Source of the DNA: CAYXSX01 sp964467925
GTDB lineage: Bacteria; Pseudomonadota; Alphaproteobacteria; Micavibrionales; Micavibrionaceae
NCBI GenBank assembly: GCA_964467925.1
Contig: CAYXSX010000004.1
Coordinates: 1 to 64,000, forward strand
Length of the DNA: 64,000 nt
Direction of reading: 5' to 3'
Shown here: positions 52,988 to 61,478 of the stretch, one piece after another
How the letters are laid out: each line of letters opens with the position of its first letter
How positions within the stretch are numbered: position 1 is the stretch's first letter
Notes under the pieces: generated by a model
The model's database searches: none
Seen by the model: the letters and a program-made list of their open reading frames with translations, nothing else
Told to the model about the DNA's origin: nothing
Program-made: the position numbers and the translations under genes

Positions 52988-53848
52988 CTATCTCGCTTTC
53001 GCCTGTCCGCGTTCCCAGCGGGCGAAGACCTTGAGCGCGGCATCCTTGCTCATTTGTTCGTATTCCGGCTGTTGCGTCGTTGCGGATTTAACACCCAGCG
53101 CGCCGATGTCTTCATGACTAAGACCGTAATAAACCTTTTTAATCCCGACGCTGGTAATCAGCGCCTTGCCGATCATGGTGGGCTCGCTGGCGCAATAGAG
53201 AACGTAATCGCTTAGATCAGCGCTTTTGAGCTTTTCCGCCGCCACCCTGATCGCCATTACTTCGGCATGGGCGGTGGGGTCGACACGCGAGGCATGGCTG
53301 TTCGTGCCCTCCCCCAGAATTTTACCGTTTTTATCGGCCACTATGGCGGCAAACGGTCCGCCCTTGCCGTTCTGGGCGTTCTTGTCAGCAAGGTCGAGCG
53401 CGTGTTGCAATAGCTGCGCCGGGGTGAAAACAGTATCGTGTTTACCCACCGCCAAAGGTTGGGGATTCAATCCCAATTGTTTCAATACGCGCGATACCGT
53501 ATCCAAAAGCCGCTCAGGCTTGATCGGTTTTTGCAGCACACGCCGCACACCTAAATCGTTGGCTTGGGTTAACATGTCGCTGGAATCATCCGCTGTCACG
53601 ATCACGACCGGAAGCTGGATGCTGTTAACAATCAGATAACGGCAAAAATCGAAACCGCCCTTGGGCGCCATATTGATATCGACCAGCGCCATATCAACAT
53701 CGTTTTTCTGGATCTGCTCAATCGCGTCCTGCCCGTCGATTGCGCCAAGCACCTTATAACCTTGCGTCTTAAGAATGCTCACCATCATTTCGCGGCTGAC
53801 ATCGTTATCTTCGGCCACCAGTATCGTTATAAATGCTCTATCGTCCAT
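52988..53848 (-). CDS. receiver domain fused to a nucleoside-deaminase-like domain
   Basis: 286 residues. Residues 1-125 are a CheY-like receiver: acidic pair in LVAEDND, phospho-acceptor Asp in ALVDINMAPKGGFDFC (about residue 57), Thr in VVIVTAD and Lys in LQKPIKPERL. After a linker, residues about 145-260 resemble guanine/tRNA adenosine-type deaminases: GGPFAAIVADKNGKILGEGTNSHASRVDPTAHAEVMAI with the HAE zinc ligand and proton shuttle. Where PCxMC should follow, the sequence is SEPTMIGKALITSVGIKKVYYG, with both zinc cysteines absent. The domain is probably non-catalytic or has changed chemistry. Confidence 0.75.
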   Translation of the reverse strand: MDDRAFITILVAEDNDVSREMMVSILKTQGYKVLGAIDGQDAIEQIQKNDVDMALVDINMAPKGGFDFCRYLIVNSIQLPVVIVTADDSSDMLTQANDLGVRRVLQKPIKPERLLDTVSRVLKQLGLNPQPLAVGKHDTVFTPAQLLQHALDLADKNAQNGKGGPFAAIVADKNGKILGEGTNSHASRVDPTAHAEVMAIRVAAEKLKSADLSDYVLYCASEPTMIGKALITSVGIKKVYYGLSHEDIGALGVKSATTQQPEYEQMSKDAALKVFARWERGQAKAR

Positions 53849-53903
53849 GAAGCCTTCAACCTGTTAAATTCACAGCTATAAATATAGCCTTTTCCTGTCT
53901 ATA

Positions 53904-54638
53904 ATGGAATCGATGAAACAAACACGAAAAAACGAAGCCGGCGGGGTTCTGATTATTATTCTGGTGGCGGTCGCATTATTCGCCGCGCTCAGCTACACCG
54001 TTTCCAGCATGATGCACTCCGGCTCTCCCGACCATATATCGCAAGAAAAATCCAAACTGAGCGGTAGCCAGATGCTGGATTTCGGGCGGCAGATACGCCG
54101 CGTGATCCAGGATTTGCGCATCTCCAACGGTTGCACCACAGAAGACATCAGCTTCACCAGCGAAAGCGGCGACGATTACGAACACACTCCGGCTGCCGCG
54201 GATACATGCAAGGTGTTCCATACTGATGGTGGCGCGCTATCCTACCTTCCTCCCGTTAAAGAATGGCTGGCGAAAATCTCTCCCGTTCCGGCGCTACAAG
54301 GGACATGGTATTTCCCCGCGAATCTTTGCGCTGAAGATGTCGGCAGCGGCGCGACCGGATGCGGATCCGACGCTACGGATAACGAAGACATGATCATGAT
54401 TTTGCCCTATATCTCCGAGCAGATTTGCGAAGAAATCAACCAGCAACTCGGCCTTGCCTCTATCCCTGTCGAAACCGGAGATGCCTGGCCCAGCGGCAGC
54501 GATACCTATGTCGGAAGTTTCGCCGACGACACCGAGCTCAATCAGGGCGGTCGCCAGCAAGGATGTTTCCAAGGAAGCGGTTCCAACACTCCCCCTTCGG
54601 GCACATATCATTTTTATCAGGTTCTTGTGCCTCGGTAG
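53904..54638 (+). CDS. secreted or membrane-anchored pseudopilin-like protein
   Basis: 244 residues. A short basic head (MKQTRKNEAGG) and a single hydrophobic helix (VLIIILVAVALFAALSYTVS, about 18-37) are followed by a soluble domain with six cysteines (NGCTT, DTCKV, NLCAED, TGCGSD, QICEE, QGCFQ) that could form disulfides. The layout resembles type II secretion or pilus minor pseudopilins, but the E5 residue of true pilins is not seen. I cannot name a family. The gene stands alone on the plus strand. Confidence 0.55.
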   Translation: MESMKQTRKNEAGGVLIIILVAVALFAALSYTVSSMMHSGSPDHISQEKSKLSGSQMLDFGRQIRRVIQDLRISNGCTTEDISFTSESGDDYEHTPAAADTCKVFHTDGGALSYLPPVKEWLAKISPVPALQGTWYFPANLCAEDVGSGATGCGSDATDNEDMIMILPYISEQICEEINQQLGLASIPVETGDAWPSGSDTYVGSFADDTELNQGGRQQGCFQGSGSNTPPSGTYHFYQVLVPR

Positions 54639-54655
54639 AACCCCCAACACTCTTT

Positions 54656-54755
54656 CCCCTCCCTAAGGGAGGGGATTAAGGGGAGGGTTTAGAATCTATG
54701 CTTAAACAGCACTATCCAACACCCCCACCCTGACCCTCCCCCTTGAGGGGGAGGG
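54656..54755. repeat. paired CCCTCCC/GGGAGGG hairpins
   Basis: Two hairpins, CCCCTCCCTAAGGGAGGGG (54656-54674) and CCCTCCCCCTTGAGGGGGAG (54734-54753), separated by about 60 bases. A third G-rich half (GATTAAGGGGAGGG) follows the first. The block is between two plus-strand genes and may be a repeated element or a pair of terminators without a clear T-run. Confidence 0.6.
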
Positions 54756-54802
54756 AAGAAAAAGGATTTCGCGCCTAACCGCCATAGGCTATAGTTCCGG
54801 CC

Positions 54803-55675
54803 ATGAAATATGTTGTAACAGGATCGGCAGGATTTATCGGCGGCGCGCTGACAAAGCGGCTGAAGATGCAGGGCCATGAGATCATCGGTATCGACCCGGC
54901 GGATGGCAGCGGCGATATTCTGGATTTTGACGATCTGGCGAAAAAGGCAAGGGGCGCGGATGGAATTTTCCATCTCGGCGCTATCGCCTCCGTTCCGCGC
55001 ACAATTGAAGACCCGAAAAATTCCCACGCGGTGAATGTGACGGGCACGCTGAACGTGCTCGAGGCCGCGCGCGTCGATGGCAATATTCCGGTCGTTTATG
55101 CTTCCTCCGCCGCCGTGTACGGTGATAATGATGCGTTACCGCTTTCGGAAAGCGAAACACCGCGCCCGCTTTCCCCTTACGCCGCGCATAAAATCGCCAA
55201 CGAGATCGACGCCAAAAGTTTCGGCGCGGCCTACGGGCTTAAAACTTTCGGCTTACGTTTTTTCAATATTTACGGCCCCGGTCAGGACCCCTCCTCGCCC
55301 TATTCCGGCGTGATTTCGATTTTCCACGACCGCCTGCGCGCCCGCGCACCCGTCACGCTGTTTGGTGATGGTGGCCAGACGCGGGATTTCGTCGCGCTGG
55401 ACGATGCGATGCAAAGCCTGATCATCGCCATGGAAAATGTGTCAGATAGCGCCCCCGTGGCCAATATCTGTACCGGCACGGCAATCAGCCTGCGCGATCT
55501 TCTGGATAGCTTCGGGCAAGTTATGGATGCAACCCCCGAAATTCAAACCGCTCCTCCGCGCGCAGGCGACATTAAATATTCCTACGGGAGCCCGGCGCTG
55601 TTCGCAAAACTTACGGGCTTTACCCCGCAAACCCCTTTATCCGAGGGGCTCAAAGCATTGATAAAGGCCGCGTGA
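54803..55675 (+). CDS. NAD-dependent epimerase/dehydratase
   Basis: 290 residues, extended short-chain dehydrogenase fold. The Rossmann loop is VTGSAGFIGGALTKRL (about 4-19), the catalytic Ser and Tyr-X3-Lys are in VYASSAAVYGD and YAAHKIANE, and the C-terminal substrate region has FNIYGPGQDPSSPYSG and FGDGGQTRDFVALDDA. Likely a UDP-sugar 4-epimerase or related sugar dehydratase. Its stop overlaps the next glycosyltransferase start (TGATG). First gene of the polysaccharide block. Confidence 0.9.
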   Translation: MKYVVTGSAGFIGGALTKRLKMQGHEIIGIDPADGSGDILDFDDLAKKARGADGIFHLGAIASVPRTIEDPKNSHAVNVTGTLNVLEAARVDGNIPVVYASSAAVYGDNDALPLSESETPRPLSPYAAHKIANEIDAKSFGAAYGLKTFGLRFFNIYGPGQDPSSPYSGVISIFHDRLRARAPVTLFGDGGQTRDFVALDDAMQSLIIAMENVSDSAPVANICTGTAISLRDLLDSFGQVMDATPEIQTAPPRAGDIKYSYGSPALFAKLTGFTPQTPLSEGLKALIKAA

Positions 55676-56892
55676 TGAAAGCCGTTTTCGTTCACGACGG
55701 GCGCTATACCGAACGGGACGGAAAAATCTACGCCGAGCAGGAGTTTTCCTACGCAAGCTGGCAGCCTTATCTCGCACATTTCGAGGAGCTGAAAATTATC
55801 GGACGGACCTTTGCATCCCCTGATATGCCAGAGCACAGCCGTTGTGATGGCAAGGGAGTTTCCTTCGCCCTTCAGCCCGCTTTAACTAATCCGGGAAATT
55901 TTCTTTTTAAACGCGGCATAGTAGCCCGCGCCATCACCCGCGAAATAGAACAGGCCGATGCGGTGATTTTACGCGGCGTGCAGGAAAATGCGGCGCTCGC
56001 CTTCATGGCTGCACGTAAACTGGGTAAGCCGCTCGCGCTGGAGGGCACGGGATGCATGTGGAACAACACATGGCATTACGGCACAGCGGCTGGAAAATTA
56101 TACGCACCGTTTCGTTATCGTAACGCGCGCCGCACGTTTAAAGGGGCTGATGCGGTTATATATGTAACGCAGGATTTCCTGCAAAGACGGTATCCCACAA
56201 ATGGATTTACGGCCAGTGCCTCGGACGTTAAATTGCCGCCGCCGGATGAAAAAATTTTACAGGCACGGCTGGAGCGCATCCGCAAATACGAACCCGGTCA
56301 TGTCTGGAAAATCGGCATTATCGCGCCCGTTCATCACGCGCAAAAAGGGATCGATACCGCTATTATCGCACTGGCGCGTTTGCGCAAAAAAAGCGGGCCG
56401 GATTTCCGGCTGCATATTCTGGGCCGCGGCGAGCCTTCTCGATTACAGGCACTGGCAAGACGTTGCGGCCTCAGCGAACATGTGATTTTTGAAGGGACTC
56501 TGCCCCATGACAAGGTGGCGGACTGGCTCGATACGCTCGATCTTTACCTCCAACCAAGCCGGACGGAAGCCCTGCCGCGCGCCGCGCTGGAGGCCATGTC
56601 CCGCGCCCTGCCCGTTATCGCTTCGGATGCAGGCGACCTGCCTTATTTAATTGATCCGCATTTCATTCACCGCCGCAGCGATACAAAGTCACTAGCGGAA
56701 AAAATCGCGCTGCTTACTGCCGATCCGCGCCGCATGGCGGGGCAGGCGCGCCAGAATTTCGACACCGTCAAAACCCGTTTCCATCCGGAAGTGTTAGCCG
56801 CACAGCGCACGGCCTTTTGGAAACATTTCTACGATATCGTTCTAGCGCACAAAGACGCGGCGCAACCCCGCCCACGCGCCGGAAAGGTATAG
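55675..56892 (+). CDS. glycosyltransferase family 4
   Basis: 405 residues, GT-B fold. The N-terminal half contains RKLGKPLALEGTGCMWNNTWHYG. The C-terminal half shows VWKIGIIAPVHHAQKGIDTAIIALARL, VIFEGTLPHDKVADWL and the EX7E-type retaining motif PSRTEALPRAALEAMSRALPVIASDAGDLP. ATG 55675 overlaps the epimerase stop, giving coupling. Its 3' end overlaps the convergent deacetylase by 51 bases. Confidence 0.88.
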   Translation: MKAVFVHDGRYTERDGKIYAEQEFSYASWQPYLAHFEELKIIGRTFASPDMPEHSRCDGKGVSFALQPALTNPGNFLFKRGIVARAITREIEQADAVILRGVQENAALAFMAARKLGKPLALEGTGCMWNNTWHYGTAAGKLYAPFRYRNARRTFKGADAVIYVTQDFLQRRYPTNGFTASASDVKLPPPDEKILQARLERIRKYEPGHVWKIGIIAPVHHAQKGIDTAIIALARLRKKSGPDFRLHILGRGEPSRLQALARRCGLSEHVIFEGTLPHDKVADWLDTLDLYLQPSRTEALPRAALEAMSRALPVIASDAGDLPYLIDPHFIHRRSDTKSLAEKIALLTADPRRMAGQARQNFDTVKTRFHPEVLAAQRTAFWKHFYDIVLAHKDAAQPRPRAGKV

Positions 56893-57849
56893 CGAAAGAA
56901 CGGCCTCATTCTCGTAAAGCCCGCTGACGCCAAAACGCGGCAGGGCGAAAAGATTATCCCCCGCCATCACACTGGCGCTTCGCATGGTAACGGCCAGCCT
57001 GTACCCGGCCTTACTCGCCAACGTAAATTCCCGCTCTCCGCACGCTTGCGCACCGCCATAAGGATAGGCGAAGCTGCTGACCTCCCGCCCCAGTAACTCT
57101 TCCAGATCGGTTTTGTTTTGAACAATTTCATTAAACGCCTGTTCTTCGTCCAGCTGCGCAAGATTGGCATGGCTCACACTATGCCCGCCGACCTCGATCA
57201 TCGGACTTTGCGCCAGCGCCTTCACCCCTTGCGCATCGAGAAATTTTTCGCGGATGAGAGAGGGCACATCCATCCCCTGCGCGCTAAAAAATTCGTTCAG
57301 ATGGCCGTGCCACATTTCATGCCCGCCGCGCACCAGCCGCGTGAGCTTGCGGTACGCCGCCTGTTTTTGCGCCAGCGTTTTGGTCGCGGCCCAGAACGGC
57401 CCGACCGCGATATGATCGTGACCCGCGATATAATGGGCGAGCCCCTCCCATTCGTAATCCGTGTCGGCCCCCAGCCTGCCCGAGGTTACAAAAACAGTTG
57501 CCGGAATATTGTATCGCTCAAGCAAAGGCGCGGCGATTTCCAGCGCGCTTTTATAACCATCATCAAATGTCAGGGCAACAAACCGCTTTCCCGCCGAATT
57601 TTCCAGCCGCGCCGGAATATCGGAAAGCCGCCCCGGCTCCAGCCCGCTTTGCGCAATATACTGCAAGGCGCGTTCGAAAAATTCCGCGCTCACGCTGCCC
57701 GCCCGGTTTACCGGATCACCGCCGCTAACAATATCGTGAAAAGCGAGAACGACGCCCCGCCCGCCATAGCGCGAGGCCAGAATTTCCGGCAGGCCCGCCG
57801 CCCGAATCGCCCGTGCGGCGAAAGGAACGATCTTTTGTTTCATACTCAT
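56842..57849 (-). CDS. polysaccharide deacetylase family protein
   Basis: 335 residues, NodB-type carbohydrate esterase 4 fold. The metal and catalytic motif is FVALTFDDGYKSALEIAAPLL (about residue 97), the His-X-X-X-His-like segment is GGHSVSHANLAQLDEE, and SFAYPYGG is motif 3. A longer central segment (TDYEWEGLAHYIAGHDHIAVGP) is present. Likely removes N-acetyl groups from the surface polysaccharide. ATG 57849 or 57843 can serve as start; the longer reading from 57918 is unlikely. Confidence 0.88.
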   Translation of the reverse strand: MSMKQKIVPFAARAIRAAGLPEILASRYGGRGVVLAFHDIVSGGDPVNRAGSVSAEFFERALQYIAQSGLEPGRLSDIPARLENSAGKRFVALTFDDGYKSALEIAAPLLERYNIPATVFVTSGRLGADTDYEWEGLAHYIAGHDHIAVGPFWAATKTLAQKQAAYRKLTRLVRGGHEMWHGHLNEFFSAQGMDVPSLIREKFLDAQGVKALAQSPMIEVGGHSVSHANLAQLDEEQAFNEIVQNKTDLEELLGREVSSFAYPYGGAQACGEREFTLASKAGYRLAVTMRSASVMAGDNLFALPRFGVSGLYENEAVLSLYLSGAWAGLRRVFVR

Positions 57850-57913
57850 GGGGATTAGTTTAAGATCAGGATCGCGCCACAACAAGAAATAACGCAAGCC
57901 TCTTCCTTCCTTC

Positions 57914-58017
57914 GTCATTGCAAGGAGGGCAAAGCCCGACGCGGCAATCTAGTTGCGCGCATCAGGGTGGAAATGACTCTTGTATCCCTAGATTGCTTCG
58001 CTTACGCTCGCAATGAC
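57914..58017. repeat. dispersed palindromic element (GTCATTGCAAGGA type)
   Basis: Opens GTCATTGCAAGGAGGGC and closes GCTCGCAATGAC; GCAATCTAG and CTAGATTGC are matching inner arms. Same family as 52891-52985. It lies between divergent genes. Confidence 0.8.
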
Positions 58018-58032
58018 GGTTGAAGGTCACTA

Positions 58033-58896
58033 ATGGGAAAACCAGATTTTATAGGCATCGGCATGGAGCGCGCGGGCAGTTCGTGGTTGTTTTACATGCT
58101 GGCCGTGCACCCGCAAATCTGGGTGCCGCCGATTAAAGAGCTGCATTATTTCGAAGATCCGGGGCCGAATAAATGGCGTTACGGCCCGCATTTAAAGTCA
58201 CGCGCATTGGCAAAGCTCGCCCCGTTTTTCAAAACGCCAGCAAGCCGCCCGCAATATTTCAAAAACACTTACGCCGAATATCTGGCATGGGATGCGCGGT
58301 ATTTTTCGGGTACGCGTTCTGATCAATGGTACGCATCCCTGTTTGACGAAAAATTCACAAAAGGCCGGATTTGCGGAGAGGTCACAGCCGCCTATGCAGC
58401 GATGAATGAGGAACGAATTGCCGCGCTAGTGAAGCTGCACAAAAGTACCAAAATTATTCTATCCCTGCGCGATCCTGTGGAACGTATGCTCTCGGCCATG
58501 TTTCATGATTTTCGTAGCCTTCAGCGCCTGAAACCGGAACAGATCACAGAATCCATGATGTTGGAATGGTTGCGGAAACGGGCCGGCCAGAATCCGGCCA
58601 GTAACCGAGAGATTTTAGCACGCTGGCAAAAACATACGGATGCAAAAAATCTGATCGTGATCAATTTCGCCGATATTGCAAAAAATCCGGAAAAGTTGGT
58701 CAGCGGGCTTTACACGGCTCTTGGCGTTGATTCCTCCTTCCGACCCCCACCGGAAAAGCTGCATGAAAAGATTTTCAGTTTCCGCGATGATGCGCCCGAC
58801 GTGCCTCCATCCATCCTTGCAGCGGCGCAGAAATTTTTCGCACAACCTGAAGGCGAAAATCATTTAACTGTTTCCCCGCGTGCGAAAAAAAGCTAA
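58033..58896 (+). CDS. sulfotransferase
   Basis: 287 residues. The PAPS-binding 5' loop is FIGIGMERAGSSWLFYML (about residues 5-22), and the 3'-phosphate-binding region is KIILSLRDPVERMLSAMFHDF (about 138-158). YASLFDEK and RICGEVTAAY also fit bacterial sulfotransferases. With the nearby glycan genes it may sulfate the surface polysaccharide. It is a different sub-type from the 35524-36228 gene. Confidence 0.9.
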   Translation: MGKPDFIGIGMERAGSSWLFYMLAVHPQIWVPPIKELHYFEDPGPNKWRYGPHLKSRALAKLAPFFKTPASRPQYFKNTYAEYLAWDARYFSGTRSDQWYASLFDEKFTKGRICGEVTAAYAAMNEERIAALVKLHKSTKIILSLRDPVERMLSAMFHDFRSLQRLKPEQITESMMLEWLRKRAGQNPASNREILARWQKHTDAKNLIVINFADIAKNPEKLVSGLYTALGVDSSFRPPPEKLHEKIFSFRDDAPDVPPSILAAAQKFFAQPEGENHLTVSPRAKKS

Positions 58897-58924
58897 TATT
58901 TATGCATCAGGAACAGGATAAGGT

Positions 58925-59875
58925 ATGGCAAAAGAAGCCCGGAAAATCAGCCGGAAGGCGGCAACGCCCAAAGCGCCGAAAAAACGCAGCACGCCGGTAA
59001 AACCGAAAGGCAACGTGGACCAAGCCACGGTGCAGGCTTTCAGCGACCAGTGGACGCGTTTCGAGCGCAGCATCCGCGAGCGCGAGGAAGACAATAAACG
59101 CGTCTTTGACCGTTTCTTTTTTCATTTTCCGTGGAAGAAGCTTCCCGCCAAGGCAAAAGGTTTCGAGATCGGCTGCGGGCGCGGGCGCTTCCTGAAATAT
59201 GTTGCGCCCAATGTGGGCCGCATCGACGCGGTAGACCCCAGCCCGGTAGCAATCGCGCAGGCGAAGAAATTCAATCCGGACCTTAAAAACGTCAAATATT
59301 ATCAGGAATCGACGGGGGCGCTGTCGCTGAAAAATGGGGCTTACGATTTCGGTTACTCCTTCGGCGTGCTGATGTGCGTGCCGGACACACAAGCGGCGAT
59401 AACCGAATGCGCGGACTTACTTAAACCCGGTGCGCCGTTCTGTCTTTACATGTATTACAATCTCGACGGGCGTCCGGCATGGTACCGCGGCCTGTGGCGC
59501 GCCAGCGACGTCCTGCGCCGGATTATCTGCCGCTTGCCCAAGGGTCCGGCCTTTTTCATTACCAATATGATCGCGGCCTTGGTTTACTGGCCGCTTGCGC
59601 GCGGCGCGGCATTAGCCGAAAAATTCGGCAAGAACGTTCATGATTGGCCGCTTTCCGATTACCGCCACAGCGCCTTTGCCCGTATGCGCGGCACCTCGCG
59701 CGATCGTTTCGGCACGCCGCTGGAAAAGCGTTTCTCCCGCGCGGAAATGACCGAAATGATGGAAAAAGCGGGGTTTGAAAATATCAAATATTACGATGGC
59801 CCGCCCTATTGGTGCATGTTCGGAACCAAGCGCCCCGCGCTTACAGTGGTGGAAGATACAGGGGCGAAGAAATAA
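58925..59875 (+). CDS. SAM-dependent class I methyltransferase
   Basis: 316 residues. A basic N-terminal tail (KEARKISRKAATPKAPKKR) is followed by the Rossmann domain: GFEIGCGRGRFLKYVAP (motif I, about residue 78), IDAVDPSPVAIAQAKKF and YSFGVLMCVPDTQAAITECADLLKPG. A long hydrophobic insert (RRIICRLPKGPAFFITNMIAALVYWPLARG) could bind membrane. Probably modifies a sugar or lipid-linked intermediate; the substrate is not known. Confidence 0.85.
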   Translation: MAKEARKISRKAATPKAPKKRSTPVKPKGNVDQATVQAFSDQWTRFERSIREREEDNKRVFDRFFFHFPWKKLPAKAKGFEIGCGRGRFLKYVAPNVGRIDAVDPSPVAIAQAKKFNPDLKNVKYYQESTGALSLKNGAYDFGYSFGVLMCVPDTQAAITECADLLKPGAPFCLYMYYNLDGRPAWYRGLWRASDVLRRIICRLPKGPAFFITNMIAALVYWPLARGAALAEKFGKNVHDWPLSDYRHSAFARMRGTSRDRFGTPLEKRFSRAEMTEMMEKAGFENIKYYDGPPYWCMFGTKRPALTVVEDTGAKK

Positions 59876-59880
59876 TAACC

Positions 59881-60004
59881 GTCATCCCCGCGGCGTTACG
59901 AAGTAACGCATCAACGGCGGGGATCCGGCTAGGTGGGTAGCAAAGCTGCCCGCATTCTCAGCCCCCCGAAGTTTAAGTCTTGCTTCGCAAGACCTCGGGG
60001 GTGA
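59881..60004. repeat. dispersed palindromic element (GTCATCCCC/GGGGGTGAC type)
   Basis: Opens GTCATCCCCGCGGCGTTACG and closes TCGGGGGTGAC. Inner complementary parts are CGTTACG/CGTAACG-like and CTTGC TTCG CAAG arms. It lies between the methyltransferase and polymerase genes and starts 5 bases after the methyltransferase stop. Confidence 0.75.
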
Positions 60005-60038
60005 CATTAGAAGGAAAATCTGAACCGGGAAATATTCC

Positions 60039-61346
60039 ATGAGCAGCTTTCTATTTTTCCTGACCGTCATTGCGGGTTTCGGTGTATTCGCGGGGCTGGC
60101 CGTGCGCCGCGTGTTCGATGCGCCGTTTTTATTCGCTTTGCATTGCGTCGCGCTGATGGGCATTCCGCCGCTTCTCCACCTTCTCGGCTTTAGCCCTTCC
60201 GCTCTCTATCTTCAGAATTTCGACCGTGAAGCCGCCAATATCACACTGGCCTTTGTGCTGGCGCTTTTTCTGCTCGGCACAATGGCGGGATATATGGCGT
60301 TCCGGCGCATGCCGGTGGGCGGCTTTCTCTTTCCCGATTTCAACTATGCCCGCTCGCGGCCCATGATGATGACGGGGGTGATTGTGCTCACGCTATTGGG
60401 TTTTATCGTCGTACTCGCCCCGCTCACCGCAAGCGGGTTTAATGTAATCGGCGCGATTGCCGAGATTCGTCAGGGCGGATTTTTCTTCGGCGGGCTTAAT
60501 TTCGTGCGCCAGTTCCTGTTTTTCGGCAGTATGATTTCCGGCGCGTTCCTCATCTCCCTTTTGCGTGAGCGCAAGGACGGTTACCCCGTCAGCCGGATGA
60601 TGACCCGCTGCACGTTTGTACTTTTCATCGCCAATATCCTGATGAGCGTTCTTTTAGGCGGCAAAGCCTTCGTGATTTTCCCGCTGGCCGCCACGCTTCT
60701 GGCCTATGAGATTTGCGTGCGCGGAGGGGGATTTCGGCGCATCGTGCTGATACTTTCTCTGCTCGCCGCGCTGGTGGCGGGGATGCAGTTTTTCCGCAGC
60801 ACCTACGTTTTCAAAACCGAAAGCAGCACAGCGCAGCAAGCTTATACCGGGCTTTATTTTATCGTCTACGATACCTCGCTTTTATATGTCGAGGGGCATA
60901 ACAAGCGCTGGTTCACCGAAACGGGGGAGGATTTTAAAAACGCCTTTATCCTTCTGGTGCCGCGCATTTTCTGGTCGGATAAACCTGCGGCGCAGCTCAC
61001 CGCCGGAAACCGTTTCGCCGCGCAAATCGCGCCTGACAGAGACAATCCCGGCGGCAAACCGCCCTACGGTTTTGCGCAATGGTATGTGAATTTCGGCTGG
61101 TTCGGCGTGCTTTTGGGCGGCATGCTGACGGGCTGGATACTGGCGCTGTTACAAGATAAATACCGTGACTTTGCCGCCAACCCTTTTTCCTTCGTCATCA
61201 TGTTCCACGCCGTTTTCCTGCTGCTCGGCCCGTGGCCGGGGGGACTGCATAACACCTCCTTTCTGAATTACGCGCTTTATATCTTCCCGCTGTTTATTTT
61301 CAAATTCCTGACGCGGCGAAAGCTCTATAACTTCCCCAATAAGTAG
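60039..61346 (+). CDS. Wzy-like O-antigen/exopolysaccharide repeat-unit polymerase
   Basis: 435 residues, about eleven hydrophobic segments and no other domain. A large periplasmic loop lies between residues about 270 and 350 (FVYDTSLLYVEGHNKRWFTETGEDFKN region, RIFWSDKPAAQLTAGNRFAAQIAPDRDNPGGKPPYGFAQWYVNFGWFG). The pattern matches the O-antigen polymerase/oligosaccharide repeat polymerase superfamily. No short motif proves this, so the call rests on topology and context. Confidence 0.75.
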   Translation: MSSFLFFLTVIAGFGVFAGLAVRRVFDAPFLFALHCVALMGIPPLLHLLGFSPSALYLQNFDREAANITLAFVLALFLLGTMAGYMAFRRMPVGGFLFPDFNYARSRPMMMTGVIVLTLLGFIVVLAPLTASGFNVIGAIAEIRQGGFFFGGLNFVRQFLFFGSMISGAFLISLLRERKDGYPVSRMMTRCTFVLFIANILMSVLLGGKAFVIFPLAATLLAYEICVRGGGFRRIVLILSLLAALVAGMQFFRSTYVFKTESSTAQQAYTGLYFIVYDTSLLYVEGHNKRWFTETGEDFKNAFILLVPRIFWSDKPAAQLTAGNRFAAQIAPDRDNPGGKPPYGFAQWYVNFGWFGVLLGGMLTGWILALLQDKYRDFAANPFSFVIMFHAVFLLLGPWPGGLHNTSFLNYALYIFPLFIFKFLTRRKLYNFPNK

Positions 61347-61422
61347 TATTTTTGTTCTTGAAATGTTCCTCAGGTTGTGATAGGGTAATTTCTTCATAAC
61401 ACCGGAATTGTATCTGTTATTC

Positions 61423-61449
61423 AGAGCTGCCTTTGGGCGGCTCTTTTTG
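61423..61449 (+). terminator. Rho-independent terminator upstream of the beta-helix gene
   Basis: AGAGCTGCC and GGCGGCTCT form a 9-bp stem with a TTTG loop followed by TTTTTG. It lies 77 bases after the polymerase stop and 30 bases before the beta-helix gene, so that gene may need read-through or its own promoter. Confidence 0.75.
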
Positions 61450-61478
61450 TTTTTAACCTTCAACCGAAAGAGACATCC

